A DNA stretch of 64,000 nucleotides from Calvatia gigantea (taxonomy: Eukaryota > Basidiomycota > Agaricomycetes > Agaricales > Lycoperdaceae), in NCBI GenBank assembly GCA_025093985.1, contig JACAAK010000001.1, positions 372,001-436,000 on the forward strand. The letters are read 5' to 3'. Positions 29,284-40,033 of the stretch are shown here, in pieces (positions within the stretch are counted from its first letter, which is position 1; each line of letters opens with the position of its first letter). Below the pieces are notes generated by a model. The model did no database searches, had not been told where the DNA came from, and was given only the letters and a program-made list of their open reading frames with translations. The position numbers and the translations under genes were made by a program.

Positions 29284-30470
29284 GGGTTTTCCACGGGCAT
29301 CAGTAATTCGGCTTTTGTAATATTGTTCAGACCAGAATCTGGCTTTCCCTTTGACCATAAGGCCGAGGACAAATCTGATCTGTCGCTGGTCATCCGTAAA
29401 TGCTCTAGGGTTCATTTCGAGATAGTTTTTGACTAGCATCCACCAAGTTTTAAATCGGGGGTTTGTTCCATCGAAGTTTGGGGGCTTTTGTCCGATTTCT
29501 TTTGAATTTCCATCGTTTCCTACAAATTGAATGGCTGGAGTACGATGTCTTCGTCGACCTCCTCCTTCTCTTCCAATGGAGAAAGAGGACGGAGTGGATG
29601 AACCATGGCTGGAGTTTCGTGATGAGGGAGGGGAGGGAGAGGGCGCTCTTCCTTGTCGACCTCTACGGGGAGGATCTTCTCCCGGTGTTCTTTGTCGTCC
29701 AATTCCGAAGATGGGGGTTGTAGTTCCTGATCGGGGTGGTGGTTGGTCAGTTGGTTCATTATTTGTTTCAGTTTGCATTTGAGTGGAAGTAGCCATGCCT
29801 TCGATTTCTGGATGAATTGGTTCTTGTGATTCAAAGCCCAGGATATCTGGGTATTCGAGGGTGTCTGGAGTGTATAGCAGATGGGTTCCTTCTCGATTGA
29901 GGATGTCTTGGAAGTCAGATGGATGTTTGGGCAGCTGATGGAACGTCTCGTTGTCTTCGTTGTCTTCAAGGACGGATGGTAAGATGTGGGGGTTTTCGAT
30001 TCCGAATTGGGAAGGGGATACAGCTCTGGATGGTGTCTGTGGTGGTGACTCTTGAGGTGGACCTTGCTCGGGCGAATTGGGTCGAAAATAGTCAAATTTG
30101 CCACTTTGTGTTGGTTTTGGTGGTTCAGGTTCAGTGGATTTTCTAGTAGGTGCTGATAATTCTTGTAGTAGTTTTGGTTTTTGTGATCTAGTGCGTGGGG
30201 TATGATAAATCCTTTCTAGGAATGGTGCAGAAGGTCCTTTTAGTTGATGAGTTTGTTTAGGCGGGGGAGTAGTAGGAGACTCGAATGAGTGTTGGGTTGG
30301 TGTATGGAATGATCGTTCTGGAGATGAGGAAGGAGGGTGTAAGGGACGTTTCCCTTTTCGCGACGTGGTGAAGAAAGACAGATAGCGGTAGCCAGGCCCG
30401 CTCTTCTCAACGCTACTTGGTGGAGGACAGATAAACAAGTCAGTGGACCCGAAGTTCCACTCTTCTTAAC
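29284..30470 (-). pseudogene. Gypsy D2 gag, 3' truncated by internal deletion
   Basis: This open minus frame of about 404 codons equals the D1 gag N-terminal two thirds, with the core motif FKTWWMLVKNYLEMN. It ends at the junction near 29284, where gag is fused out of frame to pol. Compared with D1 about 4.0 kb (22638-26626) is missing, with a GGG at both edges. It has no nonsense codon at the site of the D1 27038 stop. As in D1, the upstream half lacks an ATG. Confidence 0.85.
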
Positions 30471-30585
30471 CCTATTACCGGGAAGGCTTCTCAACGTCAA
30501 CTGGACGGAGGGATAGTCGGCAGAAGCTGGCCATAAGAGACTGGAGTCGTATAGAAACGAGAGAAAAAAGGTGAGGTTATTCTTA

Positions 30586-31209
30586 TGTTACGTGCATTAC
30601 CTTACTTCGCAACCGGGCCCGGATCATCTCCACTCAGGGAGAGGTTCAACGCTATAGCCCAGGAGTATTTGACAAGTCTCAATGACTTCTGTGCAGGCTT
30701 CGGATCACTCCCTCGAGTAGAAGCTCACGCTTGCCTGAGAAGTCCGAGTTAAATGTCACTGCAGTCCCCAAGGTTGTTAGCCTTGTAGCAGATGAGCGAA
30801 GATAAGGAAGCTTGTTACTAGAATAACCTGAAGTAATACAAAGTACTACTTAAGGTTTATATACTAGCTACGAATAGGAGATGAGAGATTACGTAGTAAG
30901 TAGATATGAGTCAATGAGAACTACTACGGGTTAATTGGTAATCTAAGGAATCATAGGGATAGGTGAGATGAATACAGAAGAACGAGTATGAGTCATAAGA
31001 AGATAGAGTCGGGTAAGGAGAAGTACGATGATGGGAAAAGATGAAGATGAAACAGGAACATGATTCAGAATGAATCATAAGAAGCAAAGGTAGAAGTACA
31101 TGTGATGAATAAATAAAGAACGGACCAGGGTATACAGGAGAATGGAAAGTCTGTATGGAAGGTTAATACGTTAGTTCAGAGAGTCCGGGGATGTGGTAAG
31201 TTCGTAACA
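30586..31209 (-). repeat. 5' LTR of gypsy D2
   Basis: 624 bp. It has more CpG-type differences from the other two LTRs (for example gtgcatt for gtgcgtt). The primer block aggttattct is retained at its left. The right flank is cagcc, unrelated to the left flank ctttc of the array, so no target duplication is visible. Confidence 0.92.
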
Positions 31210-32621
31210 CAGCCTATGTTATATCAAATAAATTATCAGTGTAATAATCTCTGAAGCATGAAAAAGTAAAACAACAGTGTGGGCTTTTTTGCTTAGTCAG
31301 TTCTGACATGCTGTGTAAAGCATAATAGAGTAAAAGAAAGGTTTACAAATACTTAGTTCTAACAAATCCTGTGCTATTCTAACTAAGGCTATGTAAAAAT
31401 AGTACAGCATTACCAATTTTGACAAATTTTAACTAAAATTTGTTAGCCTATACCATTGTCCCCTCTTACCCCTCCTTTTTCTACTATCATGCCCTCCTTA
31501 TAGATTCATATCTTAATATCATCAATTCCCCCAACTGTAATCTGACCAGTGCATATATGAATGTATCTTTCTTCTAATGTTGTGTCCCTAAAGACACTTC
31601 CCAAGTGGTTGCCCTAGGAGTGTTGGAGATATCTATCTGACTTGAAACAATTTATGCCAACTGCCTAACTTACCAGCTATTCATTTTTATTATATACTTA
31701 TATTATTGCTAATTATTTAGCTATCACTACTATTAGCCTATATTGATCTATAGAATTACTTATTAGCTAGTATCAGCAAAGTTAATCTCATACCACTTCA
31801 TTATCAGTTATTATCTTACTATCAGTACATTCTTATCTGTTATCAGCCTATGTTAATCCACGTAATCACTATATTAGCCAGTGTCTACTTAACTTTATTA
31901 TTTAGTCAATGTTAACTTTTATAATAGCCAAGTTAATCTTATTATCAGTTGTTATTAGTATATTATTATCTGCTATCAGTACATACTAATCTACTCAACT
32001 TTATTATTAGTCAATATGAACTTCTATAATTACCTTATCAGCAATGTTAGTCAATTTAATCTCATTATCAATTGTTATCTTACTATCAGTATGTTATCTG
32101 CTGCCAGCCTATCTACTTGGTTTCATTATTAGCCCATGTTAATCTACTTAGTTTGGTTATCAGCCCATGTTAATCTACTTAGTTTGGTTATCAGCCCATA
32201 TTAATGCATAATCATGTTATCAACAATCTTTGGCCAAACTGTATAATCTGGCCAGCTTTCAAGCATTAGAGAATGGAAGAATGGACAGTGGGAAGTTTTT
32301 TGCCTAGTCAGTTCTGACAAATACTATATAATAATTGGGCTAGCCCTCAGGCATTAGAGAGTGGAAGGATAGGCAGTGGGAAGTTTTCTGCTTAGTCAGT
32401 TCTCACAACTGACCAGCTCAGCATGATAGAGTGGGAGGAAGGCTTACAAATGCTTAGTCATTGCTGACAAATCTTAGTCAGCTCTGACCAATCCTGTGCT
32501 GTTCTGACTAAGGCTGTGCAAAAACAGTACAGGATTATCAATCCTGACTAAAATTTGTCAGCCTACACCATTGTCCCCCTCTTTATGCCCCCTAGACACC
32601 CTATTATTCCCCTCTTTATAG
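31210..32621. repeat. AT-rich non-coding region with direct repeats and a minisatellite
   Basis: No gene is seen. About 210 bp at 31262-31475 recurs diverged at 32375-32590 (GCTTAGTCAGTTCTGAC, then CCTGTGCT and ACCATTGTCCCC blocks), with a further partial copy at 32262-32330. Between them are many diverged units of TTATCAG...TTAATCTA. At 32130-32209 a 31-bp unit (cagcccatgttaatctactt at its start) occurs two and a half times in tandem. It could be remnants of an unknown element, or host intergenic DNA. Confidence 0.6.
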
Positions 32622-32685
32622 ATGGTACTTAAGCAATATCATAAAGCAGGGTCATACACAAAAACTTCATGTATCTAAGAGTCAT
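32622..32685 (-). repeat. Fragment of copia C LTR
   Basis: It matches 36096-36159 of the C3 5' LTR and stops where a J-type LTR starts. It is probably the remains of the C3 3' LTR. Confidence 0.65.
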
Positions 32686-32992
32686 TGTTACAACCTTAGT
32701 CTGAGTAAACCTCAGGTTACAACTTAGGCTAAGACTTGAGGGTGAATAAGGGGAGAGAAACTAGGTGGTTAAGCATACCAAATACAGGAGCATGTATGTA
32801 CGCTTAAATACAGAAGGGCCATCCAGTTGAATGGATGGAGATAACTACATGAAATGTCCGATGTCTATAGTATAGTAGTTATGAGTCAGAGCTCGGGGAT
32901 CGTGCAGACAGGAATAGACGAAACAGGTACACAGGAGGTAGGAATGTAGACAAATATAGAGAATGCGATATGACCAGTGAAAATTCACAACA
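32686..32992 (-). repeat. Solo J-type gypsy LTR
   Basis: 307 bp with conserved ends (tgttacaacc...cacaaca). Flanking bases gtcat and gtctg do not match, and C pol lies at its right while C LTR lies at its left. A deletion therefore removed the right half of the original site along with much of C3 pol. Confidence 0.85.
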
Positions 32993-34668
32993 GTCTGGTC
33001 TTCGTTTGTATACCATCTCAAAAGGAGTTTTCCCTGGGATCACCCTTGTACTTGTTGAGAGAATGAGATAACATCCCAATATAATCACACTACCATGCTA
33101 GTGTATGCACAAGCAGTGGAGGGTAGTCATACTCACCTGGAGACGGTCCAAGGGGAAATCCACATAGAGAATTCCAGAGAGACTCATACTAGCCTGTCAA
33201 CTCCATAGAGGAGGGCAAGGTAGTGGTGAAGCACACTTAAGAGAGATAGATATTTGAAGAATGAAGAGGGTGTCTATAGCCAAGAAGGCCTACCCAAAGG
33301 GTGTACATATCTCATACTACATAGGTGCTTATATACCAAGTCCTAGGTGATGTGACCATATACCTGAAACAGGGAGGTAACACTATCTACCAGTAGCATA
33401 AAGAGTGCATACTGTGTACAATGCATGTACTAGAAGGTTCCATGCAGAGTCATCTAACCAGCTACAGTAGTGTGGTATATTACTCTCATACATAGTCCAC
33501 AGTCTATGAGATGTCCATTATTATTGACCCTCTGAAAGTGAAGTACTCAAGACCTGTTACAGCTATAAATAGACTGAACCAATGTAGTGGTATGGATTGA
33601 GATTCAATAGTACTAGTCCTATTCATCAACCATACAATATGCTGGGCACATTCCACCCATAATGATTTCAGAAGCCGTGCAATATGGTTGAGTGCTTGAA
33701 CATGCTTGAGGATAGTACAGTTTTGATGTTCTGCTATGCCATTGTGCTGTGGAGTGTCATGGACAGTGAGTTTGACTTGAGTGCCTTGTGATTGTAGATA
33801 TTCACAAAAAGCATTCCCTGTGTATTCACCTCCACAGTCTAAGTGTAGCATCTTGATCCAGGCATGGAATTGTGTCTCGCACTATGTCTCAAAGGTTTTG
33901 TAGGCCTTTGGGACCTCTGACTTTGCTGTAAGGAACCCAATATGGGTCCACCTAGAGTAATTATCAGTGAATGTAATGTAGTACTTCTTTCCTTTTTGAG
34001 TCTCGACTGTCACTAGTCCCCAGATGTCAGAGTGAATTTCAGCAGCAAATTCCTTTGCTCCCTCACCATGGCACTCCTTTGCTACTTCTTTTTGCATTGA
34101 CTTTCCAAACATGCATGCCTCACAGAAGAGTTTAGTACTCCCATCCACTTCTAGTCTCAATTCTGTCACTATTCCATCCCTGACTAACTTCTTAGCTGTA
34201 TTAGGTGCAATGTGACCAAGACGGTGGTGTATCAAATTTAGTGTGAGTATCTCTCCAACAGCATTGACTTCCAGTTTGCCCTCGGCCTCTCTTAGAATCC
34301 TATACAGGCTCTTTCTGCTTTGTGGAATTTCTGCAATGCAGGTCCCACTTGGACCATGGATAACACACTTCCCATTTGTGAAGGTCATTGTAAATTCTGC
34401 CTCATTGAGGTGGCCAATTGATATAAGTGTATAGCTGGCCTCTGGGGAGTATAAGACTTCCTTTAGCTGTAATTTTGAGGTTGTCTCTCCATTCGGTATG
34501 TCAAGGATGACATCCCCCTTTCCAATAGCACTGAAATTCTGTTTATTTGCAGCATGGAGAGGTCATGAGGGGGTGCTCTCAAATGTGGTGAAGGCATTGC
34601 AATATGGGGAAATGTGTTGTGATGTCCCTGAATCAAAAATCTTGATCTGCATTGTGATAAGTGGTTCC
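32993..34668 (-). pseudogene. Copia C pol, copy C3 (integrase and pre-integrase), interrupted by an F LTR
   Basis: The minus strand gives the pre-integrase (VNAVGEILTLNLIHHRLGHI), the integrase (KKYYITFTDNYSRWTH, LHLDCGGEYTGNAF) and NGIAEHQNCTILKH. It also gives a short later segment (GKTPFEMVYK, 32993-33052) beyond the F LTR. At the codon after EH it has CAA where copy C1 has TGA. The RT and RNase H are gone. The protease motif IFDSGTSQHISPY lies near 34640. The frames are broken by several stops. Confidence 0.82.
33053..33609. repeat. Solo F LTR
   Basis: 557 bp, TGTTGAGAGAATG...GATTCAATA, with perfect 5-bp duplications gtact at 33048-33052 and 33610-33614. The uninterrupted site is visible in C1 near 12040 (cttgtactagtcc). 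A TATAAATA box lies near 33563. The family's internal region is not identified in the window. Confidence 0.88.
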
Positions 34669-35867
34669 TGGACCTGGCCTACAGTGACTTCATCACTGAT
34701 ATCACACATGTTGGCATCAGAGTTGTCCTCTTTGTTGGCTTCCTCAATAAACCACTCCCCTTCAAGATCACCTATTTCCATTGTTATCGAGGTGGACACC
34801 CAATCATCATCATCATCCACCCTGGTATCTGACTCATTATCTTCAGCACCAATCTCTACAGTAAGAGACTTGTCAAAGTCATCTTCAACAATGTTAGCCA
34901 AACTACTACTGCCACCCTTTCCCTTTCCTTGGGGGCTGGTCCCACCACTGTGGTTTCCCTCCCAAGTGGTCTTCTTCTTAGGGCATTCATGCCACCAGTG
35001 CCTAAATTCTCCACATTCATGGCACTTCCCCTTTCTACCTCCCTTCTTTGGCTGCCATGCTAGCTTGCTTCCACCTCCAACAAACATGGTGTCATCCACA
35101 TCTGGCTTGGATGAAGATTTCCTAGAATGATTAAATTGGGTGTGCTCCCATTTGTCACTGATCAGAATGATTAAGATATCTGGGTCTATAGTATGGTTAA
35201 GGGATGAGTGAAGATGGGCAGCTGAGAGCTGTCCAGATGTGAAATTTGAGAGCCAATGAGGTTGGGAAGATATGACTGTGCTTCGGTAGTCATTGTCACT
35301 AATTTGGACACTGACAGCTGACAATTCATTTTGCTTTGCACTAAGGCCATTCAAGAAGAGTCAAACATTACCCTTGTCTGGGAAATGGGATGCCATGAAG
35401 TCACAGTGAAGGCATGCCTGTGAGAAGGCACTTTTGTAAGTGTATTCCTGAACAATGTTGTCCCACATCATTTTGACACTGGAGCACTGAGCGATGGTCA
35501 TAAGGGTTGAGTTGGGGATTTTTTGGAATAACAGGGATCTTGCAACACACTTGTTTTAGTCCCATATGTCAATCATCTCCTGGGTGACCATAGGTGCAGG
35601 AGGTGTCAAAATGACATCAGGTGTTGGTAAAAGGGTTGTTGATCCCTCTGGTGCCTTTGGTGTACCAAAGATACTTGTAGAGGGTGAGGGCTTGGCCAGG
35701 GTGGGTCCAGGGAGCTTCATGCACTTCTTCATTCCATCAAAGTGGCCCCAGAGGCCTCTCATCTCAACTTCAGTCATGAACCTGAGTGAAAACACAGCCC
35801 AGTTCATACCTGCCAGCTTGAGTTTGGGAACAGAAGAAGGAAGAGCATTATTCATGGTTGAGGCCAT
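34669..35867 (-). pseudogene. Copia C gag, copy C3
   Basis: ATG at 35867 (MASTMNNALPSSVPKLKLAG), the same Gag as copy C2 with a CCHC knuckle CHECGEFRHWWHEC near 35025-34985. It is uninterrupted at the B target site (about 34668). Stops and C/T or G/A changes break the frame. It has CAA at 35331-35333 where C2 has TGA, and TAA near 35553 where C2 has CAA. Confidence 0.82.
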
Positions 35868-35909
35868 AATGTTTGCACAAGCAATAATCTGTATTAGAAT
35901 AGCAACAGG

Positions 35910-35924
35910 TTGGGGCCCATAACC
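35910..35924 (-). promoter_or_regulatory. Primer-binding site of copia C3
   Basis: GGTTATGGGCCCCAA on the minus strand, immediately after the 5' LTR; it matches the tRNA-iMet anticodon region as in B. Confidence 0.7.
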
Positions 35925-36285
35925 TGTAGAAACTGTATAAACTCAGTAACTCATTATACATACAAGAACTATGTATATTAGTCACCTGTATAAACTGGTG
36001 ATAGAATGAGCTTGTGTTTGGCTACAGAAGAAAGGATAACATACCTCAGTAACTCATTATATGCATGAGAACTGAAGTATTCAGCTAATGAGACTATGGT
36101 ACTTAAGCAATATCATAAAGCAGGGTCATACACAAAAACTTCATGTATCTAAGAGTCATGGCACTATGTTAAGTGTCCATCTATGAAATAGGTGCCTACC
36201 ATACAAGTCTAACTGGCATGACAGTGGGCGCTCTGATGGCCAGTATGGCACTCTGGGTGCCTCAGAGCAGTTTGGCAAATCAACA
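35925..36285 (-). repeat. 5' LTR of copia C3
   Basis: 361 bp, TGTTGATTTGCC...GTTTCTACA on the minus strand. Confidence 0.88.
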
Positions 36286-36525
36286 GCACACTCTTTACAT
36301 GTGGGAGGTTTGGTTGCTGGGGTAAGTAGCAATAATGCTACTGTGGGCCTTGTCCCAAGTTAACTCATTAAGGGACATGTTGGATGTGAGAAGGGTTTGA
36401 GCAACATGGCTCATGGAGGGATAAAGAGAATGGAGTAAGATCATCATTTCAATCTTGCTTGTAATACTGGCATTCATAGAATCCAGTTGACTGAAAATTT
36501 GTTGGAGCTCAGTAATTTTAAACAA
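36286..36525 (-). pseudogene. Copia-type Gag fragment, possible
   Basis: An open minus stretch reads LLHSLYPSMSHVAQTLLTS and LNELTWDKAHSSI. This resembles the Gag (UBN2-like) pattern of copia elements, where a 'LLxSLPxSY' motif precedes a helix. It has no true ATG and is cut by the C3 LTR. It could be older element debris into which C3 inserted. Confidence 0.35.
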
Positions 36526-36768
36526 CAGACCTATAGATATATAAATATTATTGACAAGTCATACAATAACAAAGTAGTATGACTTTGATAATTAGTAATA
36601 GTGATTACTAAGGTTATCTATCTTTATACTACTAATGAAACATTAAGTTAACTTGTATTCTTATGTTAGAATTATAATTGTAGAACTGTATAGGATTAAG
36701 TATAAGGTTTATACTTAATCTATTATTATAATAATAGAATAGAATACATTAAGACATGTAGATGTCTT
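36526..36768. other. AT-rich DNA left of gypsy K
   Basis: Very AT-rich with no coding frame. It ends in gtctt (36764-36768), the target duplication of K. With 63533-63785 it forms the pre-insertion site. Confidence 0.6.
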
Positions 36769-37076
36769 TATTACGACCTTAGTCGGGTAGAACCTCAGGT
36801 TGCAACTTAGGCTAAGACTTGAGGGCAAGTAAGGGAAGAGGAACTAGAGATGGTTAAGCATACCAAATACAGGAAGATGTATGTACACTTAAATACAGGA
36901 AGATCATCCAGTTGAATGGATGGAGTTACTATGTGAAATGTCCAATGATAATGGCATGATAGTATATGAGTCAAGACTTGGGGATCACTGGGACTAGAAT
37001 AGACGAAACAAGTATGTGATGGGTATGAAACAGAGATGAGTACAGTGATGTAATGGAGCCAGTGAAATCCACAACA
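36769..37076 (-). repeat. 3' LTR of gypsy K
   Basis: 308 bp; first bases TATTACGACC on the plus strand, where relatives have TGTTA (G to A). The 11-mer of the self-primer (ggttaagcat, plus) is present. Confidence 0.88.
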
Positions 37077-37096
37077 TTATCCCCTAATTAAGCTTC

Positions 37097-37894
37097 ATGC
37101 CTCAGAAAGCTCATCAAAGTCACCATGGACCACTGCTATGGTGAAGGCTTTTTTGGTGGTGCCAATGAGGTACTTTCCATTATTGGATCATGTGAAGAAA
37201 ATGGGTAAATGGCTTTGGCCATCTTGGTGGATAAGGACTGGGATGCCTTTGTAGGAGAACTCAGTGACTGTGGAGTTTTTCCAGTAATTCTTGACTATCA
37301 AGTTCCAATAGCATGGGTTGTGTTCTTGACTGGGTAATACAGAGCAGTAGTGGGCAGGTGGCTGAAAAACTGAGACTATCTGTGGTAGGGTAATGGTTTT
37401 GATGAAATGTCACAGGGTGTTGACTTCTTCTTTCATTGAGACTATGGCTTCTTTATTCATGGGAGTGCCAGCTCAGATGTTAGAGGTGGACAGGGGCCTG
37501 ACAGTGTTGCATAGCTCTTTGAGGGTACTGTAAATTCTGTTGACAAGCTCTTCAGTGCTGGAGTCATCTGGAATAACATCTCTGCTGAGCAAGTTTGAGG
37601 TGATGTCTCTTAATTTTAGGAAGATCTTGGCAATGTTGATGCCTTTGAATACTTTGATGGTGAGGTTAATTCTGCTGTGTAGGCTGTTGATATGGGCTTG
37701 TTCAGTTGGGGTGAGTGAGGATTGATTGAGTGCATGGAAGATGGCAGGGATGTGTTGGCTAGTTGATGCTAAGGCATTTTTGAAACTGGCATACATGTCT
37801 GTGAAGGTGATGCATGCAGTGGAGAGTGTGATGAGACAGTTGGTGTTTAGTCTCTGGTTTTGGACAGTAATTGTGGCTAGCTCTTCATTGGTGG
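37097..37894 (-). pseudogene. Gypsy K extra ORF, 3' two thirds
   Basis: It is homologous to the G and J extra ORFs. It keeps ASTSQHIPAIFHAL, RINLTIKVFKGINIAKIFL and the C-terminal DELSEA before TGA. Stops interrupt it. At 37894 it is cut by the J LTR, with duplication ggtgg (37890-37894). The N-terminal third lies at 56164-56359. Confidence 0.75.
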
Positions 37895-38200
37895 TGTTAC
37901 AACCTTAGTCTGAGTAAACCTCAGGCTGCAACTTAGGCTAAGACTTGAGGGCAAGTAAGGGGAGGAGAACAGAGGTGGTTAAGCATACCAAATACAGGAG
38001 TATGTATGTACACTTAAATACAGTAAGCATCCAGTTGAATGGATGGAGGTAACTACATGAAACATCTGATAACAATGGTACAGTAGTTACTGTGAGTCAA
38101 TGCCCGGAGATCGCTGGACTGGAATAGACAAAACAGGTACGGGACAGAGTAGAATGCAGACAAGTATGGAATGGATATGAACAGATGAAAGTTCACAACA
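37895..38200 (-). repeat. 3' LTR of gypsy J, copy J1
   Basis: 306 bp, nearly identical to 50497-50802. The preceding ggtgg matches the bases right of the J2 5' LTR (56159-56163). Confidence 0.9.
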
Positions 38201-38219
38201 ATACCTCCCTGATTAGGCT

Positions 38220-39209
38220 TCATGCCTCAGGAAGCTTGTCGAAGTCTCCATTTACTACTGCAGTGGTGAGTGCTTTCTTAGTGGTGGTGATGAGGAACTT
38301 TCCTTCATTGGATCACACTAAGAAGATGGGTGAGTGGCTTCGTCCATCTTGTCAGATAGGGACTGGGACGCCGTTGTATGGGAAGTCAGTGGTGGTGGAG
38401 CTGTCCCAGTAGTTCTTGACTATCGAGTTCCAATAGTGTTAGTCCTTTTCTTGTCCTGGTAGCACAGTGTGAAATCTTGCAGGTGAGAGAAAAACTGATA
38501 TGAGCTGTGGTGGTGTGATGGTCTTTATGAAGCGACAGAGGGTGTTAACTTCCTCTTTCATAGAGACTGTGGTTTCTTCATCCATGGGGGTATCGGCACA
38601 GGTTGGTGGTGTGGGGTTAATGGTGTCATGCAGTTCCGAGAGGGTGATATGAATTCTGTCAACCAGGGTGTTGATGTCGGGGTCCTCATTCGACTTGTCT
38701 CTCCCAAGTAACTTCATAGCTATGTCGGTGAGCTCTAGGAATATGTTGGCAATATCGAGGTAGTTAAAGACCTCAAGGCCCAAATCAATTCAGCTCTGGA
38801 GCCCTTGGACACAATCTTATTCGTTAGGGGTAAAGGTAGACTGGTCTAGTGCTCGGAAGATGGTGGGAATGTGCTGGTTGGTGGAGGAGGAAGTGTTGGT
38901 GAATCCAGCGTACATGTCAGCAAATATGATGCAGGCAGTGGCAAGGGTAATGTGTTGGTTCACCACTAGTCATTTGTTTTGGGCAGTGATGCTTTTGATT
39001 TCACTGTTGGTTGCTTTGTTGACGTCCTTGAGTAGAGCTTCGAGGAGACCTTGTGCTGGGGATGGTGTTTTAGTGAGGTTGAAGTGGGTCCCTTGGGGAG
39101 CTGGTGCTCTGCTGCTGCCTGGTTCTGGGAATGGCAGGAACGAGATTCTGGTGGGAGTGGGGTGAACAAGAGAGTCAATGGCAATGCAGTTGGGTTGGGA
39201 GACAGGCAT
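38220..39209 (-). pseudogene. Gypsy J1 extra ORF (330 codons, decayed)
   Basis: ATG at 39209 (MPVSQPNCIAIDSLVHPTPT). The reading frame is the full 990-bp length of the family and has no net frameshift. It is broken by TGA after AQNK (CGA expected) and TAA after PGQEKD (CAA in G). It shares with G the blocks SPAQGLLEALLKDVNKAT, DTPMDEETTVSMKEEVN and ITPPQ. No known domain. Confidence 0.72.
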
Positions 39210-39234
39210 GTTTGTTTAGTTTCTTTGTTGGGGT

Positions 39235-39738
39235 TGCTTGTTTGATGCTTTTTTGCATTTTCTGCCCCCTCTTTTATGGGTATCCTCTGGATGTCTTTTT
39301 AGGTAGTCTTGTATGGCATCTTTTGCATTCTCCAAATTGGACTCTGCTGTCCACATATCTTCTTCATTGCTATACCCCTTCTAGTGGACCAGGAATTGAT
39401 ATCCCCTTCCCCGTTTTCTTTGTCCACAGATTTCTTCCACTTCATATTCTTCTTCGTTGTTTATGATCACAGGAGTGGGTGCCAGTGGCTGTTTTTGACT
39501 TGGGAACTCCACCTGATGTGCTGGTGTCAAGAGTTGTTCATTAAACACATCATGGATAGCCCATCCATCTGGTAATGTTAGCTGATATGCCACTTCTCCT
39601 ATCTTTTCCTTAATAAGGAAAGGGCCATACTGTTTTTGGCCTAGCTTCTTTGATGCTTGATTGGTATGGATGTTCGTGTTCTTTAGCCACACTGCATCAT
39701 CTATTTGATATGTTTGGGTATGGGTCTTGTTATGGTTA
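39235..39738 (-). pseudogene. Gypsy J1 integrase tail and chromodomain
   Basis: The minus strand reads AVWLKNTNIHTNQASKKLGQ, YGPFLIKEKIGEVAYQL and EEYEVEEICGQRKRGRGYQF. It is cut at the TA target of the Tc1 element. A frame that appears to start inside the Tc1 end is spurious. Confidence 0.82.
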
Positions 39739-39740
39739 TA

Positions 39741-39953
39741 CAGTAAGGGACAAAACCGTTCCAATGTTTTGAACTTTTCAGAAGATCAGCTCATAACTCA
39801 AGGACTACTGTGGCTGTGCACTTCCTAATTTAATTGTAGATAGTCCAGTATCTTATCTAATCATATGCAAAGTATGATTATGTAATCCTTTGTTTTGGGG
39901 GAGTTATTAATTAATTAATATTTTAAGTACATTGGAACAGTTTTGTCCCTCTC
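39741..39953 (+). repeat. Left terminal inverted repeat of the Tc1 element
   Basis: Its outer 20 bases (GGGACAAAACCGTTCCAATG, 39747-39766) recur inverted at its inner edge (39930-39949) with one C/T mismatch in a CpG. Each terminal repeat thus carries two head-to-head copies of the likely transposase binding site. Confidence 0.88.
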
Positions 39954-40033
39954 AAATTCTGAGCACATGACTTCGTTTATTGCAATCAAATAAATACAAA
40001 TAAAATCATGTGACCATGTAGGGTGATGTATAA

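Larger units (their letters stand above)
27929..31209 (-). mobile_element. Gypsy D2, internally deleted, in tandem with D1
   Basis: It shares the middle LTR with D1. It lacks most of pol, the end of gag, the extra ORF and the polypurine tract. It is non-autonomous, and the missing tract makes mobilisation unlikely. Confidence 0.88.

Noticed and set aside
31680..32210. CRISPR-like array of regularly spaced repeats
   Set aside because: The units are degenerate and unevenly spaced, and the DNA is eukaryotic; a minisatellite explains it.
32681..32997. Target duplication around the J-type solo LTR at 32686
   Set aside because: Flanks gtcat and gtctg differ and belong to different parts of C, so a deletion removed one side.
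39381..39764. A 127-codon frame starting inside the Tc1 end and reading into the gypsy chromodomain
   Set aside because: It crosses a transposon junction by chance; the start lies in the terminal repeat.
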